Assembly (NCBI GenBank): GCA_016841945.1
Contig: JAENYC010000003.1
Coordinates: 24,237-88,236, forward strand
Reading direction: 5' to 3'
Source: Haloplasma contractile
GTDB lineage: Bacteria > Bacillota_I > Bacilli_A > Haloplasmatales > Haloplasmataceae
Length of the DNA: 64,000 nucleotides
Shown: positions 8,541 to 16,709 of the stretch, in pieces
Layout of the letters: every line of letters starts with the position of its first letter
Numbering within the stretch: position 1 is the stretch's first letter
Position numbers and translations under genes: made by a program
Notes under the pieces: generated by a model
Seen by the model: the letters and a program-made list of their open reading frames with translations, nothing else
The model's database searches: none
Told to the model about the DNA's origin: nothing

Positions 8541-8933
8541 GTTCTTATTTAATATATCATATGCTTTTTTTGAATGCATATATAGTTTCATTGAAAAGGA
8601 TAAATTCTTATTATCTAAATCAGTCGTTAAATGATCATAATTAATTCTCTTAGATAAAAGTAGTGACAAACACTTATCTTTGTCATATTGATAGTTAGTC
8701 AATATCCATTGATATTGCTTATATAAATAAATACCATATATAGATTCTGATAAAAACACAATAATTAATAAAATGTTAAAAATAACAATCCCTAAATACT
8801 TTTCATCAAAATCTTTTATCAATAGAAAAATAAGTAAACTGAAGAAAAAAAGAGTAGAATAAAGGGTATATTTAAATAATTTCCTTGCTAATTTTATTAA
8901 TTCTTCAACATGATGTTCAAATTGTTTATTCAT
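8538..8933 (-). CDS. Small membrane protein, unknown function
   Basis: The 131-residue protein has two hydrophobic segments (about residues 22-40 and 47-68) after a helical, charged N-terminus. The polar C-terminal half of about 60 residues is probably cytosolic. GAGGTAATATAATG marks the start. It lies 4 bp after the DHH phosphodiesterase gene on the same strand and so is very likely co-transcribed with it. No family was recognised. It may be a membrane partner of the nucleotide-hydrolysing enzyme, but this rests only on gene order. Confidence 0.6.
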   Translation of the reverse strand: MNKQFEHHVEELIKLARKLFKYTLYSTLFFFSLLIFLLIKDFDEKYLGIVIFNILLIIVFLSESIYGIYLYKQYQWILTNYQYDKDKCLSLLLSKRINYDHLTTDLDNKNLSFSMKLYMHSKKAYDILNKN

Positions 8934-8937
8934 TATA

Positions 8938-9879
8938 TTACCTCATTTCTTTTAGATAGTTATCTAAGTCCTTAACGAGCTTGTCGACAATATCAAAGTC
9001 ATTCACAATCACACCGCATGCAAACTTGTGACCTCCACCTCCATATTTTTCAGCATACTGATTTATCGGTATACCGTTCGAGCGTAAGCTAATGCGGATT
9101 CGATTTGTTTTATAATCAAATATAGCCACGAAATATATTTTTACAAGGGTTGTATTAGATAAAGTATTTACTAATACATTTGATATACTTGAATCAACTA
9201 AATATTTATCACATAATTTTTTATCTATTTTTATATATCCTACACCATGTGAAGTACAAGTAAAATTAGAAGCAACATAACCTCTTAACCTAGTGATGTT
9301 TAATGCTTCATCATAAATTGAATGATAGATTTCACTTTTATTAAACTTGTATTCAAGTAATATAGAAGCCAAAGATAAAGTACGGTGGTTAACTGCTTCT
9401 GTTTTAAAACGATTGGTATCTGTGATGATTCCATAGTACAACACCTTAGCACCACTAGCAGTCAATGTTAATTCTTCTTTATTTTGAAGATAAAAATCCA
9501 CAATCATTTCACAACAGGAAGCATAACCCGTATCAATCCATTCTAAAGAACAAGTATTCTCAATTTTAGGATGATGGTCAATTTTTATAAGTTCATTTCC
9601 TTTTCTATATCGATTATCAGAGATTCTTTCAACATTGGCAACATCAAGTATAAAAACCAAGGCATTTTCATACTGTTCATCGCGAATATGATCCATTCTT
9701 CCTAATGCATAAAATTCTGTTGTTTCTTCTCCGACTGCAAACACTTTTTTTTCTGGAAAAGAGGCTTTAATGATATCTTTTAACCCTAATTGGCTTCCTA
9801 TACAATCTCCATCAGGTCTTATATGTCTATGTATTATAATTGTATCATAGTCTTTTATTTTATTTAATATAAAATCCAT
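8938..9879 (-). CDS. nrnA: DHH/DHHA1 phosphoesterase (NrnA/Pde2-type)
   Basis: The protein has 313 residues from the ATG at 9879, chosen because GGAGG precedes it; the GTG at 9891 overlaps that site. The N-terminal DHH domain has HRPDGD-like HIRPDGDCIGS, a central DVA metal motif and IDHHPKIE. The C-terminal DHHA1 domain ends with GGGGHKFACG. Known members remove nucleotides from nanoRNA, dephosphorylate pAp, and in several Bacillota hydrolyse pApA or c-di-AMP. Its place divergent from a GntR-RCK_C regulator, a c-di-AMP-sensing architecture, makes a role in c-di-AMP turnover plausible. Stand-alone DHH proteins without extra domains are more often NrnA/Pde2 than GdpP. Confidence 0.85.
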   Translation of the reverse strand: MDFILNKIKDYDTIIIHRHIRPDGDCIGSQLGLKDIIKASFPEKKVFAVGEETTEFYALGRMDHIRDEQYENALVFILDVANVERISDNRYRKGNELIKIDHHPKIENTCSLEWIDTGYASCCEMIVDFYLQNKEELTLTASGAKVLYYGIITDTNRFKTEAVNHRTLSLASILLEYKFNKSEIYHSIYDEALNITRLRGYVASNFTCTSHGVGYIKIDKKLCDKYLVDSSISNVLVNTLSNTTLVKIYFVAIFDYKTNRIRISLRSNGIPINQYAEKYGGGGHKFACGVIVNDFDIVDKLVKDLDNYLKEMR

Positions 9880-9991
9880 GTGTTCCTCCACATACTTTTT
9901 AAATATTATAACACATGTCTTTATTTCTTAACATAGATATCTTTAAAAAAATATGATAAGATATAGTTAATAAAAATAAGGAGTTACTGAT

Positions 9992-10618
9992 ATGCGGTTA
10001 AAAGAGTTTTCCAGATTTAATAAAATTGCTTTAGATATTGCCTATCGAATTCAAAATAATGAACTCGTTGAAGGGATGAAAATAAAAGGTCGTTCACAAT
10101 TATCTAGTGAATATAATGTATCTTCTGAGACAATCAGAAGAGCCATTAGTGTTTTAAAAGAATCTGATGTTGTTGAAGTCATTGAAAAAAGCGGTGTCAT
10201 TATTAAGAGTAAGCAAAATGCGTTAAAATTCATAAGAACCTATGATATGTATATCGATTTAAACAACAAGCAAAAAGAATTACATCAATTATTAGAACAG
10301 AAAAAAAGAGTAGATAAAGAGATTGAGGAACACTTTTTTGAAATAATAGATATTTCATCTAAATTAAAACATAAAGATGAGATTCCCTATTATCATTGTG
10401 ATATCCAAAAGCATTCCCATTTAATTAATCAATCATTAAAACACACACATTTTTATCAACACACCAACGCTACGATTATCGCAATAAAAAGGGACGAAGA
10501 AGTATTTATTTCTGTTCATAAGGATTTTATTTTTGAATATAAGGATATCATCTATTTTGTATGTAAAAATGAAGATTATAACAAAACCATACAATTTATA
10601 AAAAAAAGCACTTCATAA
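9992..10618 (+). CDS. GntR-family regulator with RCK_C domain (BusR-like)
   Basis: The 208-residue protein has a GntR winged helix (about 8-75, with SSEYNVSSETIRRAI as recognition region), a Lys/Glu-rich coiled coil (about 85-120) and a C-terminal RCK_C/TrkA-C-like domain (about 125-205). This is the layout of BusR, the c-di-AMP-responsive repressor of the BusAB glycine betaine transporter in lactic acid bacteria. The ligand here is inferred from that layout. It is divergent from the DHH phosphodiesterase, 112 bp apart, so it may control that operon or itself. AAGGAG precedes the ATG. No betaine transporter gene is nearby. Confidence 0.75.
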   Translation: MRLKEFSRFNKIALDIAYRIQNNELVEGMKIKGRSQLSSEYNVSSETIRRAISVLKESDVVEVIEKSGVIIKSKQNALKFIRTYDMYIDLNNKQKELHQLLEQKKRVDKEIEEHFFEIIDISSKLKHKDEIPYYHCDIQKHSHLINQSLKHTHFYQHTNATIIAIKRDEEVFISVHKDFIFEYKDIIYFVCKNEDYNKTIQFIKKSTS

Positions 10619-10629
10619 AAGTGCTTTTT
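10603..10629. terminator. Bidirectional terminator between the GntR regulator and ftsZ
   Basis: AAAAAGCACTT at 10603-10613 pairs with its complement at 10619-10629 over a 5-nt loop. The stop codon of the regulator lies in the loop, and ftsZ ends at 10632 on the other strand. Confidence 0.85.
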
Positions 10630-10631
10630 CT

Positions 10632-11738
10632 TTATTTAAAGCGACGTCTAAAGAATGCAGGTACTTCAATGTCTTCCTCATCATCTTCGTCATTATCTTC
10701 TTTATCAATATTAATTTCAATCGGTTTTGTATCTTTAAGATGGGTATTGGCTTTTAATGATTTTAAATCAGTAGGTTTTGTATTTAAGAAGTCAAACCCA
10801 GTTGCGATAACAGTTACGATGATTTCATCATCTAAATCAGTATTTATCGCTGCACCGTGAATGACATTTATATCTGAATTGGCAGCGTTTTGAATCGCGT
10901 TAACCGCATCATTAATTTCATAAAGGGTTAATGATGTACCACCCGTTATATTAATAATAGCATCTGTGGCACCATCTATATCTGTTTCCAATAATGGACT
11001 GTTAATCGCTCTCATGGCTGCTTCTACTGCACGGTTCTCACCACTTGCAATACCAATTCCCATTAAAGCAGTCCCTTTATTTGCCATAACAGTTTTAATA
11101 TCAGCAAAGTCAAGGTTAATAAGTCCAGGAATAGCGACTATCTCAGCAATTCCTTGTACACCTTGGCGTAAAACATTATCTGCTTCTCTAAAAGCTTCTA
11201 ACATAGGTGTATTTCGCTCAACAATTTGAAGTAAGCGATCATTTGGAATCACAATCATCGTATCCACATTTTGACGCAATTCTTCTAACCCTTGATTAGC
11301 GTGGGTCAATCTCTTTTTACCCTCAAAAGTAAATGGCTTAGTGACGATACCTACGGTTAATGCACCCGCTTCTCTTGCAATTCTTGCAATAATTGGTGCT
11401 GCACCCGTTCCAGTGCCACCACCTAATCCAGCAGTTATAAACACCATATCGGCGCCATCTAACATTTCTTCTATTTCGCCAATGCTTTCTTCTGCAGCTT
11501 TTTTTCCAATCACAGGGTCTGCGCCTGCTCCTAGACCTCTTGTCAATTCTTTTCCAAGTTGTACCCTTGTTTCTGCTTTAGACAAACGCAATACTTGTGC
11601 ATCTGTATTACATACGATAAACTCAACACCTTGTACTTCATTCTCTATCATTCGATCAACAGCGTTTGAGCCCCCGCCACCAACACCGATAACTTTTATT
11701 TTAGGCATTTGGTCAAATTCATTATCAAACCCAAACAT
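10632..11738 (-). CDS. ftsZ: Cell division protein FtsZ
   Basis: FtsZ is the tubulin-like GTPase that forms the division ring. The 368-residue protein has the N-terminal [10 protein letters not shown], the GTP signature GGGTGTG at 106-112 and the T7 loop region [11 protein letters not shown]. An acidic linker ([10 protein letters not shown] type) is followed by the conserved C-terminal peptide [10 protein letters not shown], which binds FtsA and other partners. All functional elements are present and the linker is short. It is the last gene of the cell-wall cluster in transcription order, after ftsA, and ends at a strong terminator. Confidence 0.97.
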   Translation of the reverse strand: MFGFDNEFDQMPKIKVIGVGGGGSNAVDRMIENEVQGVEFIVCNTDAQVLRLSKAETRVQLGKELTRGLGAGADPVIGKKAAEESIGEIEEMLDGADMVFITAGLGGGTGTGAAPIIARIAREAGALTVGIVTKPFTFEGKKRLTHANQGLEELRQNVDTMIVIPNDRLLQIVERNTPMLEAFREADNVLRQGVQGIAEIVAIPGLINLDFADIKTVMANKGTALMGIGIASGENRAVEAAMRAINSPLLETDIDGATDAIINITGGTSLTLYEINDAVNAIQNAANSDINVIHGAAINTDLDDEIIVTVIATGFDFLNTKPTDLKSLKANTHLKDTKPIEINIDKEDNDEDDEEDIEVPAFFRRRFK

Positions 11739-11825
11739 CGTACCTTCCTCCTTCTACAGTACTATATATCATTATATAGGATATTTCTTTTTTTTGCATT
11801 ATAAATTTAAATTTCTTTTAAAATA

Positions 11826-12998
11826 CTATTTCTTATCAAAAACAACCATTTCGTAGTGTTCTTCAAATAATTTTTCAAGATATAAAATATTATATTGTCC
11901 GCTGATAATAGAAGAATACTTCGGATGTCTTGTTCCAACCAAGTAAGGGGTTCTAATACTAGCTTTTTCACCAAAATTATTTTTAAATAAGGTTTCAAAA
12001 TTTTCTATCGCAACGCCACCACCAATTAGGACATATTGACTAATTTTATTTTTAAGCCCTATTTCTAATAAATATCTCCTAATGACACGAATAATTTCTA
12101 AATATTTTTCTTCAATTATTTTCGCTATAAATTCATTGGTAATATAAGTGATTGATCCATCTGAAAAACGTTTTTCAAATACGATTTCTTCCGTTGCTTC
12201 TTTTGCTAAACAGTTTCCATGAGTCATCTTAAAATCTTCACAATCTTCATAAGATAATCCTAATGATTCTTGTATCGCTTCTGTCACAATATTTGACCCA
12301 ATCTTAAATGTTTCACTTTTTTTGATCATATAATTACTAAATATCGTAATCGTAGTAGTTGAAGCCCCAATATCAACAACAGAGGTGTAATTTAACATTT
12401 CATCCTTCGTAAGAAGTGATTTCTTATAACCCACAACATTAGGCATAATCTCTATTACTTCTATTCCTAATTGTTCCAAAACAGATACAAAATCGATAAT
12501 AATTTGTTGATTTTCATAAACGATTTCTAAACTTGCAAAAATCTGTCTTGTTATCTGTCCAACAGGATTATCTATCCTACGTTTCATTTTGACCGAAGTG
12601 AAACTATTGGGATAAATATATGCGATTTCTCCTTTTCTATCAGATGAAGTCATTTCTTCAGTATAAACTTTATTGAATAGATTTTTTATATGTTTACCCT
12701 TTACTTTATTATCAGGAATAGTGATATCATAATTCACTTCCTTAGTGTGCAAATCAACACTTGGTAACATCAAGACAACAGAATTAATTTTTGTATGAAG
12801 AAATTTTTCACATTTCGTTATTAATTTCTTTACATCATGATATACTAGTGATTTATCAATAATTTCGCCAATTCTTATTCCCGATGTGTGCTCCTCATCG
12901 ATAAACAATATATTTTGTTTTTCTTCATAAAATTCTGAAACTAGTAGTTTTATAGAATGAGTTCCAAATTCAATTGATGCATATATATTTCGTTCCAT
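11826..12998 (-). CDS. ftsA: Divergent FtsA-like cell division ATPase
   Basis: An actin-fold protein of 390 residues directly upstream of ftsZ. It shows SIEFGTHSIKLL (phosphate 1), VVDIGASTTTITIF (phosphate 2) and VLIGGGVAIENF (adenosine motif), with an SHS2-like 1C region between. FtsA tethers FtsZ to the membrane. The start at 12998 was chosen because GGTGAG sits three bases before it; an ATG at 13001 and a TTG at 13016 are alternatives. It ends soon after the fold, with only about 20 residues beyond the RHPKYSS segment and no obvious C-terminal membrane-targeting helix, which FtsA normally has. It is probably transcribed with ftsZ but separately from murB. Confidence 0.82.
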   Translation of the reverse strand: MERNIYASIEFGTHSIKLLVSEFYEEKQNILFIDEEHTSGIRIGEIIDKSLVYHDVKKLITKCEKFLHTKINSVVLMLPSVDLHTKEVNYDITIPDNKVKGKHIKNLFNKVYTEEMTSSDRKGEIAYIYPNSFTSVKMKRRIDNPVGQITRQIFASLEIVYENQQIIIDFVSVLEQLGIEVIEIMPNVVGYKKSLLTKDEMLNYTSVVDIGASTTTITIFSNYMIKKSETFKIGSNIVTEAIQESLGLSYEDCEDFKMTHGNCLAKEATEEIVFEKRFSDGSITYITNEFIAKIIEEKYLEIIRVIRRYLLEIGLKNKISQYVLIGGGVAIENFETLFKNNFGEKASIRTPYLVGTRHPKYSSIISGQYNILYLEKLFEEHYEMVVFDKK

Positions 12999-13128
12999 CA
13001 TCTCACCATCTTTCAATAAAGCACATTTACTACATTTTACACTATTTTAACATATAAAAAAAGTTATTTTTAGGATAATATTGTAAATTATATATTCTAT
13101 TATAGCACATATTATTTTAACATAAAAA

Positions 13129-13173
13129 TAATTCTCATATTTTTTAGAATAATTTCTAAATATATGAGAATTT
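13129..13173 (-). terminator. Long hairpin after murB
   Basis: AATTCTCATAT at 13130-13140 pairs with ATATGAGAATT at 13162-13172, with further pairing inside (TTTTAGAA with TTTCTAAA). Read on the minus strand it follows the murB stop and runs into ATTATTTTTA, so it probably ends the murB operon and separates it from ftsA-ftsZ. Confidence 0.65.
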
Positions 13174-13177
13174 GTAT

Positions 13178-14086
13178 TTAATCCCAATTAAAAAATTCAA
13201 TCTCAGGTTGTAATTTAACACCTGTTACTTGATAGACTTTTTCTATTGTATATTCAACTAAATCTTTTACATCTTTACTTTTTGCTTTTTCAACATTAAT
13301 GATAAAGTTACAATGTTTTTCACTGATTTTTGCACCACCCATTTGATATCCTCTTAAACCTGCTTTATCAATTAAGAGATAAGCATGCGTTCCTATCGGA
13401 TTTCTAAAGGTAGAACCACCACTTGGAAACTTCAAAGGTTGTGTATTTATCCTTCTTTTTCTTCGCTTTTCTAATAGATTTCTAATTATTTCGCTACTTC
13501 CTTTTTTTAGTTTTAATTTAGCTTCAATAATTAATAACGGCTTTTCATATTGAAGAATTGATTTTCGATAAGCATATTGTAAATCTTCTTTATGATAGGT
13601 TAGAAACTCACCCTTATGATTAATCAATAAGATTTCTTTTACAACATCTTTCATTTCTTTATTATATGCACCTGCATTCATAAAAACAGCGCCACCTATT
13701 GTACCAGGTATTCCCCCTATAAATTCTAAGCCTTCTAATTCATATTGAATCATATCATATGCTAATTTTACAAGGGAATATCCAGCACCAACAATAACTT
13801 CTCTGTCTTTTACTTCCAAGTAATTTAAAGCTTGATTTGTTTTAATAATGATACCTTCATATATTTTATCAGAGGGTAATAAATTAGAACCATTTCCTAT
13901 GACTTTAAAAGGCATGTTTTTTAATTTTAAATATTCTACCAAACTAATCAATTGCTTCTTTGTTTCTGGTGTTACAACAAACCTTGCAATCCCTCCAACT
14001 TGAAACGTGGTGTGGTTTGAAAGTGGTTCATTAATCTTAAAGTTTTTAAAGTTATTTTCACTAAGATAGCTCTCCACTTCAATCAT
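13178..14086 (-). CDS. murB: UDP-N-acetylenolpyruvoylglucosamine reductase
   Basis: MurB uses NADPH and FAD to reduce UDP-GlcNAc-enolpyruvate to UDP-MurNAc in the cytosol. The 302-residue protein has the N-terminal NHTTFQVGG, the FAD motif VIGNGSNLL near residue 62, GIPGTIGGAVFMNAGAYN near 122, and the C-terminal FPSGGSTFRNP, where the serine is the general acid in short (type II) MurB, with PEIEFF near the end. GGTGAT lies three bases before the ATG. It is placed after murG with 14 bp between, as in Bacillus-type clusters. Confidence 0.96.
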   Translation of the reverse strand: MIEVESYLSENNFKNFKINEPLSNHTTFQVGGIARFVVTPETKKQLISLVEYLKLKNMPFKVIGNGSNLLPSDKIYEGIIIKTNQALNYLEVKDREVIVGAGYSLVKLAYDMIQYELEGLEFIGGIPGTIGGAVFMNAGAYNKEMKDVVKEILLINHKGEFLTYHKEDLQYAYRKSILQYEKPLLIIEAKLKLKKGSSEIIRNLLEKRRKRRINTQPLKFPSGGSTFRNPIGTHAYLLIDKAGLRGYQMGGAKISEKHCNFIINVEKAKSKDVKDLVEYTIEKVYQVTGVKLQPEIEFFNWD

Positions 14087-14100
14087 ATAATCACCTTTAA

Positions 14101-15189
14101 TTAAATTAACAGTTTAATCAACTCAATGAATTTATCACAACTATTAGGAATACCAAATTTTTTATTATTTATTCTTAATAAGCGCAATTGATAAGTATCT
14201 TGAACTAAATCAAAGATTTGTTTAACTAGCATTTCTTTGTTTAAATCTTTTTCTTCTATCATAATTGCACCCCCGATATTCACTAAATCCAATGCATTCT
14301 TCTTCTGATGTTGATTGGTAACATACGGAGATGGAACCAAGATCACCGGTATTCCTATTGCAGAAATTTCTGAAATTGTTGTTGCACCTGCTCGACTGAT
14401 AATTAAATCAGCATGTAGATAATACTGCGGCATATTATCAACATAAGCTTTGATAAAGACATTTTTATTTAAATTAAATTGTTTGACTTCACTTATTATA
14501 TTATCATAATGAAGCTTACCTGTGACAAAAACAATCTCAATCTTCAAATCTTTTGTTAGTAGTGGTAATGCTTGTATGATTGTTTGATTGACATATTTAG
14601 CACCTTGTGACCCCATAAAAATTAGAATAAGTTTTTTATTCTTTTGTAATCCCAATTGTTCTTTAGGTACTTTCTCCGTATTCAGGACCTCTTGTGCTCT
14701 AGGATTGCCAGTTATAACCGTTTTAGTCTCATCAAAAAAAGATTGGCTCGTTGGAAAACTAATCGCAATCTTATCAGCATAACGAGATAACATTTTATTT
14801 GTCAAACCAGGAATACTGTTTTGTTCATGTATAATGGTTTTTATCTTTTTTTTATATCCTGCATACACAACCGGTGCACAAACATATCCACCTGTTCCTA
14901 TGATGATATCTGGTTTAAATTTTTTAATCATTTGTTTTACCTTATAATAAGCTTTTATAAACTCATACACTGTTAATATATTTTTTAAGGTAAATCTACG
15001 ATAAAAATAACGCACATTAATGCCTATAAAGGGAATATTTTCTTTTTCGCATATCCTTTCTTCTTCTGCACCAATTTTACCGATATACAATATCTCTATA
15101 TTATTTCCATTTTTTTTAAGATGTTTAATTAAGGCAATGGCAGGATAAATATGACCACCTGTACCACCACCACTAAAGATTAGTTTCAT
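14101..15189 (-). CDS. murG: Undecaprenyl-PP-MurNAc-pentapeptide GlcNAc transferase
   Basis: MurG adds GlcNAc to lipid I, making lipid II at the inner face of the membrane. The protein has 362 residues starting MKLIFSGGGTGGHIYPA, the glycine-rich motif of the family. GTGGYVCAPVVYAG, HEQNSIPGL and the UDP-GlcNAc-binding segment SRAGATTISEIS are also present. The start at 15189 is set by GAGGTGAT three bases upstream; the frame is open further up but without a ribosome binding site. It follows ftsW by 38 bp and precedes murB by 14 bp, in the usual cluster order. Confidence 0.96.
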   Translation of the reverse strand: MKLIFSGGGTGGHIYPAIALIKHLKKNGNNIEILYIGKIGAEEERICEKENIPFIGINVRYFYRRFTLKNILTVYEFIKAYYKVKQMIKKFKPDIIIGTGGYVCAPVVYAGYKKKIKTIIHEQNSIPGLTNKMLSRYADKIAISFPTSQSFFDETKTVITGNPRAQEVLNTEKVPKEQLGLQKNKKLILIFMGSQGAKYVNQTIIQALPLLTKDLKIEIVFVTGKLHYDNIISEVKQFNLNKNVFIKAYVDNMPQYYLHADLIISRAGATTISEISAIGIPVILVPSPYVTNQHQKKNALDLVNIGGAIMIEEKDLNKEMLVKQIFDLVQDTYQLRLLRINNKKFGIPNSCDKFIELIKLLI

Positions 15190-15227
15190 ATTATCACCTC
15201 TAATAGATTGGACTTTTTTTATCTCTT

Positions 15228-16331
15228 TCATACCTCATCATCGTTTTGATACTTACTGATGTTTAATATGATGCCAACACCTAACAATGTAACCGTTAAA
15301 CTAGAACCACCATAACTTAAAAAAGGTAAGGTAATACCCGTAACAGGTAATAACCCAATGACAACCCCGATATTTATAAAAAACTGTATAAATATCGTCA
15401 ATGTAATACCTAGAGCTAAAAATTTTCCAAATAAATCCTTGGCTTTATAACTAATTTGTAAACTGGTGATTAAAAAGGTTGTATATAATATCAAAATAGC
15501 CACCCCACCGATAAATCCTAATTCTTCAATAATAATCGCAAATATAAAATCAGTTTGAGGTTCTGGTAAATAGAAGTATTTTTGTATACTATTTCCAAAA
15601 CCCACACCAAATAATCCACCTGGTGCAATCGCATATAAGGATTGAATAATTTGAAAACCAGCACCCAAAGGATCACTCCAAGGATCCAAATAAGCAAATA
15701 TTCTTTGGAGACGATAAGGTGCAGAAATAATGAGAAGTGTTATGCCACCAAGTCCTGCTAGAATTAAATATAAAAAGTAAGATAAATCAACCCCAGATAC
15801 AAAAAGCATAACAATAACAGTTGCAACTATCACCATACCAGTACCAAAATCAGGTTGAAGCATAACAAGACCAAAAACAAGAAGCAGTACACATAGCAGT
15901 AATAGTACATACTTTATTTTTTTCATATCATGATAGTAATCTGACAAATATTTACTCACTAGCATGATACAAGCGATTTTCATGAATTCAGAAGGTTGAA
16001 TAGAAAATGTTCCAATCCCAATCCAACTTCTAGCACCACCTCTAACAATTCCAATTCCAGGTAATAATACCATAATCAATAGACCTAACCCTACTAAAAA
16101 AATAAATGATGCATTTTTTTTATATATTTGATAATCAATTTTTGAAATTATATACATCCCTAATAAACCAATTGACGCAAATATTAACTGTCTCCACAAA
16201 TAATAATACCTGTCATTAAACTTAAATTCTGCCCATATTTGACTTGCACTATAAACCATGATGACGCCAATTAATGTTAAAAGAATCGTTGTCACAAATA
16301 ATAAAATATTCATTTGTTTTTCTTGTTTCAT
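15228..16331 (-). CDS. ftsW: FtsW/SpoVE-type peptidoglycan glycosyltransferase (SEDS)
   Basis: SEDS proteins polymerise lipid II into glycan strands together with a class B PBP. This polytopic protein of about 368 residues has some ten membrane segments. It carries IGIGTFSIQPSEFMK, the conserved MLQPDFGTG with the catalytic-type Asp, and PFLSYGGSSL near the end. The ATG at 16331 was chosen because GAGGTG precedes it; a TTG further up overlaps that site. The position between murD and murG, where Bacillus has spoVE, favours a division (FtsW) or SpoVE role over RodA. The long leader upstream carries two duplicated hairpins. Confidence 0.9.
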   Translation of the reverse strand: MKQEKQMNILLFVTTILLTLIGVIMVYSASQIWAEFKFNDRYYYLWRQLIFASIGLLGMYIISKIDYQIYKKNASFIFLVGLGLLIMVLLPGIGIVRGGARSWIGIGTFSIQPSEFMKIACIMLVSKYLSDYYHDMKKIKYVLLLLCVLLLVFGLVMLQPDFGTGMVIVATVIVMLFVSGVDLSYFLYLILAGLGGITLLIISAPYRLQRIFAYLDPWSDPLGAGFQIIQSLYAIAPGGLFGVGFGNSIQKYFYLPEPQTDFIFAIIIEELGFIGGVAILILYTTFLITSLQISYKAKDLFGKFLALGITLTIFIQFFINIGVVIGLLPVTGITLPFLSYGGSSLTVTLLGVGIILNISKYQNDDEV

Positions 16332-16396
16332 ATAAAAACACCTCAATATAAATATATTGAAGATGTTTATTAATTATTATCAAACTTATCATTTCT

Positions 16397-16438
16397 TTAA
16401 AAAAGGACTTTAGAAAAGATCTAAAGTCCTTAGTAATA
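16397..16438 (-). terminator. Duplicated hairpin unit, copy next to ftsW
   Basis: A 12-bp perfect stem (AAGGACTTTAGA at 16403-16414, complement at 16420-16431) is followed, read on the minus strand, by TTTTTTAAAG. It is preceded by ATTACTAAGGACTTTAG, also present in the second copy. It is an intrinsic-terminator shape about 70 bp before the ftsW start. Confidence 0.7.
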
Positions 16439-16452
16439 TGGTTTCGCATAAA

Positions 16453-16521
16453 TTTACTATTAAACTGTTACTTATTAACGAGTAATATATTCACATATAT
16501 TTAATAGTAAACTGCTACTTT
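16453..16521. repeat. Nested inverted and direct repeats in the murD-ftsW gap
   Basis: TTTACTATTAAA (16453-16464) and its exact complement TTTAATAGTAAA (16500-16511) face each other. Each is followed on the plus strand by a near-copy segment, CTGTTACTTATTA and CTGCTACTTTATTA. The mixture of inverted and direct repeats suggests a protein-binding site or RNA stem; the role is unknown. Confidence 0.5.
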
Positions 16522-16586
16522 ATTACCACTATTATTTTTCCATCAAAACATAAATTTATACACATTTTTATAAAAATTTTTGCTTA

Positions 16587-16627
16587 AAGAAAAAGGACTT
16601 TAGGAGAACCTAAAGTCCTTAGTAATG
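16587..16627 (-). terminator. Duplicated hairpin unit, copy next to murD
   Basis: A 12-bp perfect stem (AAGGACTTTAGG at 16593-16604, complement at 16609-16620) has a 4-nt loop, with TTTTTCTTTAA after it on the minus strand. The arm bases and the 17-nt CTAAAGTCCTTAGTAAT segment are identical to the other copy; only the loops differ. It may end the murD transcript or act as one of two attenuators. Confidence 0.7.
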
Positions 16628-16709
16628 TATAACATAAGTTATACTAACAAGGAGTTAATAAAACAAGTTATACGATTACCATTAATAGATTGTGTCAAAA
16701 TCTTAAAAA

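Larger units (their letters stand above)
16332..16709 (-). other. Structured intergenic region between murD and ftsW
   Basis: This 378-bp stretch without a supported gene is unusual inside a cluster where other gaps are under 40 bp. It holds two near-identical terminator-like hairpins about 190 bp apart. Between them lies a 12-bp inverted repeat (16453-16464 and 16500-16511), each arm followed by a similar CTG-TACTT segment. A further palindrome sits at 16627-16644. It is probably the untranslated leader of ftsW or a small RNA locus. Confidence 0.6.

Noticed and set aside
11341..11856. Long plus-strand open frame over ftsZ
   Set aside because: It is the reverse-strand shadow of ftsZ with Pro/Ala-rich composition and no ribosome binding site.
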